A stretch of DNA of 64,000 bases from Paenibacillus sp. YYML68 (GTDB lineage: Bacteria; Bacillota; Bacilli; Paenibacillales; NBRC-103111), in assembly GCF_027923405.1 (NCBI RefSeq), contig NZ_BQYI01000001.1, positions 1,032,501 through 1,096,500 of the forward strand, given 5' to 3'. The notes beneath the pieces are model-generated. The model made no database searches, was not told the DNA's origin, and saw nothing but the letters and a program-made list of their open reading frames with translations. The position numbers and the translations under genes are program-made. This document shows positions 30,226 through 39,264 of the stretch, piece by piece. Numbering within the stretch: the first letter of the stretch is position 1; the number at the start of each line of letters is the position of its first letter.

Positions 30226-31077
30226 ATGGGTGGAAAGAAAATAGAACGTATCCTCACCTACTTGATCTTATGCTTATTTGTTGTAGTGTTAGTGTTTCCC
30301 TTTATCTGGCTTTTGTCATCATCTTTTAAGGATAGTAGAGGTATTTTCTCGCCTGAATTTTCATTGATCCCGAGGGATATGGATACAGGTGAAATCTCTT
30401 TCAGCCTAGATAACTACAAAGCTGCTTTTGAGCACATGGACTTCGCTGTATTATTCATGAATACTTTCTTGGTAGCCACTATCAATACCGTTGCGAATAC
30501 ATTTCTTAATTCTTTAGCGGGATATAGCTTCGCCAGACTTCGTTTCAAAGGCAGAGACTTGATGTTCAAATTAATTTTGACCTCTATGATGATCCCGGGC
30601 ACGGTACTGCTTGTGCCAAACATGATTATTATTAACGAATTAGGTCTCTATGATCATCTAGGTGCACTGATTCTTCCTTTTATGATGTCTGTATATAACA
30701 TTTTCCTTATGAGGCAGCATTTCTTAACCTTGCCTAGGGAGTTAGAGGAATCAGGAATTGTTGATGGAGCGAGCTGGTATACGGTGTTCCTCAAAATTGC
30801 GCTTCCACTAGCCCGTCCGATTCTAGTGACACTGGGCATCTTCACTTTCATGTGGAATTATAATAACTTCCTCTGGCCGCTTGTTGTTATTAATAGCCCT
30901 GAGAATTATACGATTGCACTAGGGCTAGGAGCACTTCTCTCTACACTGAAGCAAGCGGAGAATTATCCGATTATGATCGCTACTTCTGTTATTGTAGCTG
31001 TTCCACTTATTATCATCTTTATGTTCCTCCAGAAGCACATCATGAAGGGAATAAGTGCCGGTGGAGTAAAGGGCTAA
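30226..31077 (+). CDS. Sugar ABC transporter permease (MalG/UgpE type)
   Basis: A 283-aa second permease with six transmembrane segments. The EAA loop reads PRELEESGIVDGASWYTVFLKIALPLARP (about 168-196). The start ATG follows GGGAGGAG. It lies 15 bp after the first permease, so both are translated from the same mRNA. The C-terminus (QKHIMKGISAGGVKG) is the standard end for this family. Confidence 0.94.
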   Translation: MGGKKIERILTYLILCLFVVVLVFPFIWLLSSSFKDSRGIFSPEFSLIPRDMDTGEISFSLDNYKAAFEHMDFAVLFMNTFLVATINTVANTFLNSLAGYSFARLRFKGRDLMFKLILTSMMIPGTVLLVPNMIIINELGLYDHLGALILPFMMSVYNIFLMRQHFLTLPRELEESGIVDGASWYTVFLKIALPLARPILVTLGIFTFMWNYNNFLWPLVVINSPENYTIALGLGALLSTLKQAENYPIMIATSVIVAVPLIIIFMFLQKHIMKGISAGGVKG

Positions 31078-31167
31078 TACCAAAATGAGAGGCTTCGTTA
31101 ATTTTTAAGTGGAATATCATGTAATACACGGACGAGAATGATGACAACAGCAGTTGGAGGGGTGCAA

Positions 31168-33525
31168 ATGGAGACGCACATTAACCAAAATCCGCTAGAG
31201 AGCGAACTCAAGGGACCGTATCTTCAAACGACACTTTCATTGAAGAAGATCAACAGCATGGCTGTTCCGTTTCAGAACGGTATCCCCTTACCAACCTTTG
31301 AGCCTCAAGAGAGAGAGATTCTTCCGCTAAACGGGAATTGGGACAAAATCCGGTTTCAAGCTGATCATGATATAACGATGTCTTCAAGAGACCTGGCATG
31401 GTTGAATAAAATTGAAGAACTAGAATGTAAGTACCTTAAAGAAGATTCCGATGATTGGAAGGGGCATACCATTCCATTGCCAGAGAACCATTTGACTGGC
31501 AAAGAACAGGCGAATTCTGCCGAAACGTATGAGGATGGTGTCTGGTATAAAAGGATATTTGATGTTTTCAAGAAGGAAGGGAAGGTTTACACCCTTAAAG
31601 CGTTAGGAATCAGTTATGTTGCCGATGTTTGGCTGAATGGGAAGTGGGTGGGATTCCATGAAGGCGGATTCACGCCTTTTGCTTTGGACTTGTCTCCTTT
31701 TCTTCATGATGGCAAAAATGAAATTCGGATACGAGTTGATAATCCGCCTTGGGGAAGTAGAACCGAAGTAATTCCTGCATTAGCATCTACCGATTTTTTG
31801 AATTACACTGGAATCATTCATGATTTGTACATCGAAGTGTCGAATTGTGTACTTATAGCTAGGACAGATGTGGTGCCTTTGGATACAAAAGGTACGCTTC
31901 AGGTCAAGGTTGTTGTGGAGAACCGAAGCAATAAAAAGCAAGCTGTCCGACTAGATGGAGAAATTTATGAAGCTAATCCCAATTCCCCTAACTTTCTGAG
32001 TTCCCCCAGCGCAGCAGAAATTATTGGTGACAAAGCGAGTATAAGTGGCGATATTTTACAATATATGGATTTAACTCCTCTAGAAGTAAGGGCTATCTCC
32101 TATGAAGTACAGGTGGATAAACCGAAACTATGGTCTATAGGTAAACCGAACCTTTATGTAGCAAAGCTATTACTCGTAGACTTGGAGGATTCAAATATAA
32201 CGGATAGGTACTATACTCAATTCGGTATTCGAACCTTGGGTACTGCGAAGAACCAGATCATGATGAATGACTCCGCAGTATTTCTAGCGGGGATAGCAAG
32301 GCACGAAGAATGGCCTGAATATGGCAGAACGGCAACATGGGATCGTATTCGAAGTGATCTCCAACAAATTCAACAGTTAAATGCCAATATGGTAAGAACG
32401 GGTCATTATCCGAATCATGTGTACACGTATTTGTTATTAGACAGATTAGGGCTTGCGGCAATGAGTGAGATTCCGTTATGGCAATTTGAGACCGTCCATT
32501 ATGAAGCACAGGAAGAACGTAAATTTGCTGACCAAATGTGGAGAGAGATGGTTTTCTCACAATATAACAGACCTTCCGTCATTATGTGGAGCACACAGAA
32601 TGAATCCAAGGATGTCTATTTAAGATTGAAATACAATACACGACTGGTTGAAGATCTGCACAAGTATTATGACGACGGCCGATTAATAACACAAAGCGCT
32701 GCAGCTGATCAGCCTGGTTTTGATGATCCATCCATGGAACCACTGGATGTTGCAGGCTGGACGATGTATTTTGGTGTTTTCCATGGAAGCACTTATTATG
32801 AAGGCACTCGATTGTTTCTAGAGAAGGCCCATCGTGCGTTTCCGGATAAACCGATATTGAACACGGAGTATGGAAACTGGACGGGTGAGCTCAATCTAGA
32901 ATCAGATAAGCAGATTGAGACTTATCAAGCTACACTGCAGGCTTTGATGGAGAAATCGACGGTATCAAGTAAAGGTAATCTCAATCAAGATGGCTATGTA
33001 GCAGGAATTGACTTTTGGATTATGTACAACTGGTACGTGAACCATAATAACTGGATTGATACGTTCGGTATTTATCATATGAATCGTTCCTCGAAAAAAC
33101 CAATAGCATGCTTAATCCAAGCAGATTATCAAGCGTTTACAAGCAGTAATCATGGCTTTGCTCTAAACGTAGAGCCGACTGAAGATGTAGGATTATACAT
33201 ACAAGATGAATTGTCAGTAACAACTCAGTTGACGTTAGACTTGAAGGAGCCTATGAATGTAACACAATTTGATTATATTCAAATTGTTCTGATTAGTGAT
33301 CAACTAATCGGCGGCTTAGATGTGGACATCAAAGATGAATCAGGCGGTACATGGTCATATTGTTCATATGATATTGTGACGCAGACTTGGTACCCTGTGT
33401 ATGTTCCATTGTATAGAGCGGAGGGAATTGAGCTGCAAGCAATAAAGTCTATCCATATTCATAGCAGGAATGAGATCGCTCTTAGCTTCAAATCGATTAA
33501 GGCAACAGTTGCAGGGACAAAATAG
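31168..33525 (+). CDS. Glycoside hydrolase family 2 enzyme
   Basis: A 785-aa GH2-type beta-glycosidase without signal peptide, so cytoplasmic. The N-terminal jelly-roll sugar-binding domain (YKRIFDV, VADVWLNGKWVGFHEGGFTPF), an immunoglobulin-like domain and the TIM barrel are in order. The acid/base is E479 (STQNES) and the nucleophile E567 (LNTEYG). A C-terminal beta domain of about 130 aa follows. Known GH2 activities include beta-galactosidase, beta-glucuronidase and beta-mannosidase; which applies here is not visible. ATG at 31168 has GGAGGGG eight bases upstream; an earlier ATG at 31138 has none. As the only cytoplasmic hydrolase of the cluster it should process the imported oligosaccharides. 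Confidence 0.9.
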   Translation: METHINQNPLESELKGPYLQTTLSLKKINSMAVPFQNGIPLPTFEPQEREILPLNGNWDKIRFQADHDITMSSRDLAWLNKIEELECKYLKEDSDDWKGHTIPLPENHLTGKEQANSAETYEDGVWYKRIFDVFKKEGKVYTLKALGISYVADVWLNGKWVGFHEGGFTPFALDLSPFLHDGKNEIRIRVDNPPWGSRTEVIPALASTDFLNYTGIIHDLYIEVSNCVLIARTDVVPLDTKGTLQVKVVVENRSNKKQAVRLDGEIYEANPNSPNFLSSPSAAEIIGDKASISGDILQYMDLTPLEVRAISYEVQVDKPKLWSIGKPNLYVAKLLLVDLEDSNITDRYYTQFGIRTLGTAKNQIMMNDSAVFLAGIARHEEWPEYGRTATWDRIRSDLQQIQQLNANMVRTGHYPNHVYTYLLLDRLGLAAMSEIPLWQFETVHYEAQEERKFADQMWREMVFSQYNRPSVIMWSTQNESKDVYLRLKYNTRLVEDLHKYYDDGRLITQSAAADQPGFDDPSMEPLDVAGWTMYFGVFHGSTYYEGTRLFLEKAHRAFPDKPILNTEYGNWTGELNLESDKQIETYQATLQALMEKSTVSSKGNLNQDGYVAGIDFWIMYNWYVNHNNWIDTFGIYHMNRSSKKPIACLIQADYQAFTSSNHGFALNVEPTEDVGLYIQDELSVTTQLTLDLKEPMNVTQFDYIQIVLISDQLIGGLDVDIKDESGGTWSYCSYDIVTQTWYPVYVPLYRAEGIELQAIKSIHIHSRNEIALSFKSIKATVAGTK

Positions 33526-33587
33526 TTGGATGTCTGACCCTTCAGTCCCGAGCCCCTTATTCAAATAAAATGACAAGAGGTGAGAAC

Positions 33588-36500
33588 ATGAGGAGAAAAC
33601 GAAGCTGGATCAGTGTCGTATTAGCCATATTGGTAGTCGTATCACTGTTCCCAAGTATTGTAGCTCCTACGGCATCAGCTGCAGGAGAGCGTGTTAGCGT
33701 ATGGTTGACGACGGGAGACAAGAATAAACTGCTCAGTTCAGAAGCTGACTTAACGTTCGGCCCGGATCCTACACCACTAGAGTATACCATTAATATTGAT
33801 GAGAATGTAACGTACCAGCAAATGGACGGGTTCGGTGCTTCCATGACTGATTCATCGGCATGGGTACTATTTCATGCGTTAGATGAGTCCAAGAGAGTAG
33901 AAGTCATGAAGCAACTATTTGATCCAGTGGATGGAGCGGGATTTAGCTACATTCGCGTACCCTTGGGTGCAAGTGACTTTGCTCTTAGCCATTATACTTA
34001 TAATGATGTACCTGAAGGAGAAAGTGATCCGAATTTAGAACGATTCTCTATTGATCATGACAAAGCATACATTATTCCTCTTCTTAAACAAGCTCTTCAG
34101 TTCAATCCAAGTCTGAAATTTATGGGAACCCCATGGAGTGCTCCGGCTTGGATGAAAGAGAATCAATCCTTGTTTAAGGGCAAGCTGAAACCGGAGAATT
34201 ATGCTGTATATGCGCAATATTTTGTGAAAACGATTCAAGCTTATGAACAAGAAGGTATTACATTTGATGCGGTAACATTACAGAATGAGCCTCATTACGA
34301 ACCAAGTAACTATGCAGGGATGAGAATGGAGCCGGAAGATCAAGCTGCATTTGCTAAACATTTGGGACCTGCTTTCGAAGCAGCGAATATGGATACGAAA
34401 ATTATCATCTGGGATCATAACTGGAATGAATCAGGCTATCCAATTGAGGTCTTGAACGATGCAGAGGCGAAGCGATATATAGCAGGGTCAGCATTCCATG
34501 GTTATGCAGGCTCTGTGGAGAGCCAATCTTTCGTCCATGACCAACATCCTGATAAAGGTATTTACTTTACTGAGAGCTCAGGTGGAGCATTTGCTCCAAT
34601 CTTCGGGGACAATTTGATCTGGGACGTTCAAAATCTAATCATCGGAGCTACTAGACATTGGGCCAAAACATCGTTGAAGTGGAATCTGGCATTAGATCAA
34701 AATCATGGTCCATTTATAGGCGGGTGTGAGGACTGCAGAGGCGTAGTTACGGTGAATACAGACACAGAAGAAGTCACTTACAATGAAGAATATTACGCTT
34801 TTGCACATGCAAGCAAATTCGTGGTCCCAGGAGCGGTAAGGATTAAGTCTAATACTTATGGCGCTGGAAGCATTGAGGACGTAGCGTTCAAAAATCCCGA
34901 TGGCTCCAAAGTGTTAATCGTTTTAAACTCCTCCAAGGAATCCAAGCTGTTCAAGGTGCGCTGGGGTGGACAGAGCTTCAACTATGAACTTCCGGCTGGT
35001 GCTGTTGCTACATTCAAGTGGAACGGTATGTCTGAGGCAGCAGCAATGATCTCGCCATACAGCATCGTTGAAGCCGAAGATTATAGCGAAATGAATGGAA
35101 TCACTACTGATATAAGCACTGATACGGCAGGTGGCAAGTTCGTTGGCCAGACCAATGATGGTGATTATATCGCATTTGATAATGTTGAATTCGTAGATGG
35201 AACTGCCAGTCTCAAAGTTAGAGTTGCATCTGAGCAGGATGCCCGTATTGAGTTCAGGCTGAATCGTGCTGACGGCCCTGTGGTGGGTAGTGTAGATGTC
35301 GCGAATACAGGCGGTTGGCAGGCATGGAAGACCAGGACTGCCCCAGTTGAAGGAGCAAGTGGAACCCATAAGCTGTATCTGGTTTTTAAGGGAAGCGTTA
35401 ACCTAAATTGGTTTCAATTTAGTAAAGACTATTACCAGGATAGTCTGAATTATTTGTCTTATAATGGTGGTTTTGAGGAAGGAGCCTTGGATTCATGGAG
35501 TGGATGGAATCCAGAAGGGCAGGCGTCAGCCCATAAGATAGATGGTAGTGAGCCAAGAAGCGGCCATTATAAGCTTACTCATTGGGCAGCGGACGCTTAT
35601 CAACAATCAACGTACCGTACCGTGAAGGTACCTAATGGAACGTATAAAGCATCAGTATGGCTTCGCAAAGGTAACGGAATTCAAACTCGATTAGAAGTGG
35701 AAAATTATGGAGGCCCCGATTTAACCGCTGAGGCGAGTACTGAATTCATTGGATCCTGGGTGCAATTGAATATCGAAGATATTCGAGTGACGAACGGGCA
35801 AGTAGAGATTGGCGTGTATTCGAATTCTCCAGCAGGTGAATGGGCGACATTCGACGATTTCGGGTTAAGTCCGGTTACTACGAAGGCACCAGCTGTCACA
35901 ACGTCAGCCGAATCGCCTGCTAGTCCACAGAATCTTACGGCCAATATTGAGGGAGACAACAACATTCAATTGACATGGGATCCGGTAGTCAGTGCTGGCG
36001 GCTATAAGATTTACCGCTCTGTGAAAAATATCACAGAAGCTACAGTTGTAAACTCAGTGTATGTAGACTTAGCAGAATTAAGTATCACATCATCGGCTTC
36101 TACTAGTTATCGAGATTATGGGTTACAGGGTAATAAAACATATTATTATGTCATTACCGCTTATAATAGCAACGGAGAATCCAATGTCTCCAACTCCGTG
36201 TACGGAACAACCGGAACTGGAGTAGATGCAGTTGCTCCGGCTAAACCAGTAGGTCTGCGTGCTATGACAGGAAATGAGCAGATCCAATTGTACTGGGAGC
36301 ATAATCTAGAAAAAGATTTCTTGAAGTATAACATTTACATGAATGAAGCAAGAATTGCATCTGTAGATCCTGTCACTGAGACACAATATATTGTGAAGAA
36401 TCTGGTTCCCGGGATAGCCTATCAGTTTGCAGTGAGTGCTGTAGATAAGACGGGGAATGAATCCATTCTTAATGATTCTGTAACAGCGTCTCCAAATGCA

Positions 36501-39113
36501 TCTGGAGTTAAGGTACCCTTTGCCAATCTGGATTTTGAATCGAATTCGCTGGAAGGCTGGTCAGAATGGCATCCGGATGGCCAAGGCATTGCACACTTCG
36601 TTGATAATGACAATCCAAGAGGAGCCTACAAGCTCACCCACTGGGGACCGACAGATTACTTGCAATCCACCTATCGTACGTTAGAAGTTCCTAACGGAAT
36701 ATATAAAGTTCAGGTATGGGTGCGCACAGGTGGAGGGCAGAATGCCTTCAGATTAGAAGTGAAGAACTACGGCGGTGATCAGCTTACCAAGGACATGAGA
36801 AGTGCTGACGGAGGAACATGGACACCGTTCGCCATTGATAATGTACGAGTAACCAATGGTCAATTAGAGGTTGGTGTATTCTCTGATGCCAAGGCGGGCA
36901 ATTGGTCGGCAATTGATGACTTTGAAATTTATAGCTATGCTCCATCTGTACCTGCGGGTCTAAAAGGAATCGGAGGCCATCAAAGCGCAACCTTGCAGTG
37001 GACTGGAAATACTGAACATGACATTGCGTCGTATCATATTTATCAGAATGGCAATTTCCTTAACAAGGTTACAAGCCGTACTACAACCATATCAGGTCTT
37101 AATAATGGAGAATTATATCGTTATTCCATAAGTGCTCTAGACAGCGAAGGCAATGAATCTATGAAGAGTGCAGAGATTGAGATAGTTCCTAACCCACCTG
37201 TAGAAGGCGCGAATCTAGGCTTTGAACTCGGTGATACAACAGGCTGGGGCGGATGGAATCCTAATGGTAATGCGCATTATGTAGATCAAGACGGACCTAG
37301 GACAGGATCACACAAGCTTACGCATTGGGCAGCTAGTGATTATATGCAGACAACATATCAAACGATTAAGTTAGATAACGGGTCATATCAGGTTTCGACT
37401 TGGGTTAGAACAGGTGGGGGGCAAAATGCGCTCCGAATGGAATTGAAAAAATTCGGCAGTTCAGGGCAAACGGTCGATTTAAAAAGTGCATCTTCCACCG
37501 AGTGGACGCTGTTCCTAAGTGAACCGATTGAGGTCACAACAAACGAACTTGAGATCGGGCTTTTCTCAGACGGGAAATCCGGTAACTGGACAGGATTCGA
37601 TGATGTGCAAATTATGAAGCTACCGGGAAACGCTGCCCCAGTCTGGGATTCTGTAGAACCTCAAACGGTAGTAGTGGGTCATGAATTGACATTCACCGTG
37701 ACAGCTAACGACGTAGACGGTGATTCCATGACCTATACAGCACTGAACTTGCCGCAAGGTGCAAGCTTTGATTCGGTGAAGAAAGAGTTCAGATGGATAG
37801 CAGCAGTTCAAGGCGAGCATACTGTTATATTTATTGTAACCGACCAGCACGGACAAAGCTCTGAGCTAGAAGTGAAGATAACTGTGCAAGCGGGTCCGGT
37901 AGTAGACAGCGGTAACGGGAATGCCGACGGAGGTACAAGTGACGATGATGGAAGCGTCGTAGATGAAGTTGAACAACAGAATGGAGGGGACATAATCGTA
38001 TGGAATGAAAATTCGCTTCGCAGCCAGGCGGAGAAAGGCAAAGTCGTCGTTACTGTTGGCGGAGTAAGAGGCAAGAAGGAAGTCGTACTTCCAGTACAAG
38101 CTGCAGAGATCATTGGGCTGCGTCCAATAACAGTCCAATCTAATGATATTGCAGTTGAGATTCCAAGCTCAGTACTAAGCGGTCTTCAACAATCACTGAT
38201 TGAGAAGGAAGCGGAAGGTGCGACGATTCGATTCACACTTGAGCTTGTTGGAGTCGAGCAAGCGCAGCAGCTTCTCTCAAGAGCCGAAGGACAGAGCGGT
38301 GCGACACTTACAGCTGCAGGAAATATTTATAGCTTTGAACTGTTCGCAGTAACGGCTAGTGGCAAGATCCATGAGTTAACAGAGTTCGAAGAACCGATTG
38401 TACTGACGTTTCATGTTGATCCTAACACGAATCTTGATCTGCTGGGTGTGTATTACTTGGACGTGAATGGCGACGTGGAGTATGTTGGCGGCAAAATCGA
38501 GAATGGGAGAATGGTTGTCAAGATCCATCACTTCAGTAAGTATGCTGTGCTGGAATTCACTAAATCGTTCAACGATCTAAGTGATTCACACTGGGCTATA
38601 GATGCCATTCAAGTGCTTGCGGCTAAGCATATCGTTACCGGTAAAACAAGCAGCATGTTTGATCCGTCCGGCCGTGTGACACGTGCTGAGTTTGCGGCGA
38701 TGATCGTGAGATCGCTTGGCATAGACACTGAAGGCAACTCTACAAGCCGATTTAGCGATGTGGAAGCAAGCGCTTGGTATAACGCCTATGTTGTTGCAGC
38801 CTCAGATGCGGGCATCGTGATCGGTTCAAGCGCGTCTCATTTCGAACCTGAGGCTCTGATTACAAGGGAAGAAATAGCGATAATGCTCGTCAGAGCCTTG
38901 GAGCTGCATTCGGGACAACAGCTGAATACGGCAACGCCAGCATCATTTGAGGATCATACGGCAATCAGCAAATGGGCCGTATCTGCGGTGAATACGGCAG
39001 TTGAGCTGAAGCTTCTCCAAGGTGACGAAGTAGGCTTCCGACCCCAGGATACAGCAACACGCGCCGAAAGTGCACAAGTGGTCTACAACTTATTAGGGCG
39101 CATGAAACATTAA
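33588..39113 (+). CDS. Giant secreted SLH-anchored GH30 glycosidase with repeated carbohydrate-binding modules
   Basis: A 1841-aa surface enzyme. Order: signal peptide (1-30); GH30 catalytic domain and side beta-domain (about 40-480) with MDGFGASMTDSSAW, acid/base E234 (LQNEP) and nucleophile E329 (YFTESSGG); CBM6-like module (about 487-615, starting YSIVEAEDYSEMNG); a repeated jelly-roll-like module of about 140 aa at 621, 978 and 1207; fibronectin type III domains near 778, 883 and 1120; a cadherin-like Ig domain (about 1349-1435); a linker and beta region; and three SLH repeats (1661, 1722, 1785) that anchor it to the wall. Its GH30 subtype resembles beta-1,6-glucanase/glucosylceramidase-like enzymes rather than xylanases. 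RBS AAGAGGTGAGAAC precedes the ATG at 33588. Confidence 0.93.
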   Translation: MRRKRSWISVVLAILVVVSLFPSIVAPTASAAGERVSVWLTTGDKNKLLSSEADLTFGPDPTPLEYTINIDENVTYQQMDGFGASMTDSSAWVLFHALDESKRVEVMKQLFDPVDGAGFSYIRVPLGASDFALSHYTYNDVPEGESDPNLERFSIDHDKAYIIPLLKQALQFNPSLKFMGTPWSAPAWMKENQSLFKGKLKPENYAVYAQYFVKTIQAYEQEGITFDAVTLQNEPHYEPSNYAGMRMEPEDQAAFAKHLGPAFEAANMDTKIIIWDHNWNESGYPIEVLNDAEAKRYIAGSAFHGYAGSVESQSFVHDQHPDKGIYFTESSGGAFAPIFGDNLIWDVQNLIIGATRHWAKTSLKWNLALDQNHGPFIGGCEDCRGVVTVNTDTEEVTYNEEYYAFAHASKFVVPGAVRIKSNTYGAGSIEDVAFKNPDGSKVLIVLNSSKESKLFKVRWGGQSFNYELPAGAVATFKWNGMSEAAAMISPYSIVEAEDYSEMNGITTDISTDTAGGKFVGQTNDGDYIAFDNVEFVDGTASLKVRVASEQDARIEFRLNRADGPVVGSVDVANTGGWQAWKTRTAPVEGASGTHKLYLVFKGSVNLNWFQFSKDYYQDSLNYLSYNGGFEEGALDSWSGWNPEGQASAHKIDGSEPRSGHYKLTHWAADAYQQSTYRTVKVPNGTYKASVWLRKGNGIQTRLEVENYGGPDLTAEASTEFIGSWVQLNIEDIRVTNGQVEIGVYSNSPAGEWATFDDFGLSPVTTKAPAVTTSAESPASPQNLTANIEGDNNIQLTWDPVVSAGGYKIYRSVKNITEATVVNSVYVDLAELSITSSASTSYRDYGLQGNKTYYYVITAYNSNGESNVSNSVYGTTGTGVDAVAPAKPVGLRAMTGNEQIQLYWEHNLEKDFLKYNIYMNEARIASVDPVTETQYIVKNLVPGIAYQFAVSAVDKTGNESILNDSVTASPNASGVKVPFANLDFESNSLEGWSEWHPDGQGIAHFVDNDNPRGAYKLTHWGPTDYLQSTYRTLEVPNGIYKVQVWVRTGGGQNAFRLEVKNYGGDQLTKDMRSADGGTWTPFAIDNVRVTNGQLEVGVFSDAKAGNWSAIDDFEIYSYAPSVPAGLKGIGGHQSATLQWTGNTEHDIASYHIYQNGNFLNKVTSRTTTISGLNNGELYRYSISALDSEGNESMKSAEIEIVPNPPVEGANLGFELGDTTGWGGWNPNGNAHYVDQDGPRTGSHKLTHWAASDYMQTTYQTIKLDNGSYQVSTWVRTGGGQNALRMELKKFGSSGQTVDLKSASSTEWTLFLSEPIEVTTNELEIGLFSDGKSGNWTGFDDVQIMKLPGNAAPVWDSVEPQTVVVGHELTFTVTANDVDGDSMTYTALNLPQGASFDSVKKEFRWIAAVQGEHTVIFIVTDQHGQSSELEVKITVQAGPVVDSGNGNADGGTSDDDGSVVDEVEQQNGGDIIVWNENSLRSQAEKGKVVVTVGGVRGKKEVVLPVQAAEIIGLRPITVQSNDIAVEIPSSVLSGLQQSLIEKEAEGATIRFTLELVGVEQAQQLLSRAEGQSGATLTAAGNIYSFELFAVTASGKIHELTEFEEPIVLTFHVDPNTNLDLLGVYYLDVNGDVEYVGGKIENGRMVVKIHHFSKYAVLEFTKSFNDLSDSHWAIDAIQVLAAKHIVTGKTSSMFDPSGRVTRAEFAAMIVRSLGIDTEGNSTSRFSDVEASAWYNAYVVAASDAGIVIGSSASHFEPEALITREEIAIMLVRALELHSGQQLNTATPASFEDHTAISKWAVSAVNTAVELKLLQGDEVGFRPQDTATRAESAQVVYNLLGRMKH

Positions 39114-39176
39114 TGTCAATGGAAAGCTGATGGGTTTGAAGCCGACCGAGCAGATTCTTCAGGTTTTGCTCAGATC

Positions 39177-39198
39177 AAAGGAGGTGATACAGATGTAA
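39177..39198 (+). promoter_or_regulatory. Perfect Shine-Dalgarno followed by ATG-TAA (STAB-SD-like element)
   Basis: AAAGGAGGTGAT (39177-39188) is a full 12-base complement to the 3' end of 16S rRNA. ATG TAA (39193-39198) follows at ideal spacing: a start codon with an immediate stop, about 70 bp before the second GH30 gene. Such non-coding Shine-Dalgarno sites stabilise mRNA in Bacillus (the STAB-SD of cry3A). An alternative is a relic of a deleted gene. Confidence 0.5.
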
Positions 39199-39264
39199 CT
39201 GTAAATCTTCTCATGCAATGCTTGGTAATTGCCTTAGTTTATTAAAAAACGAAAGGATCGTGAA

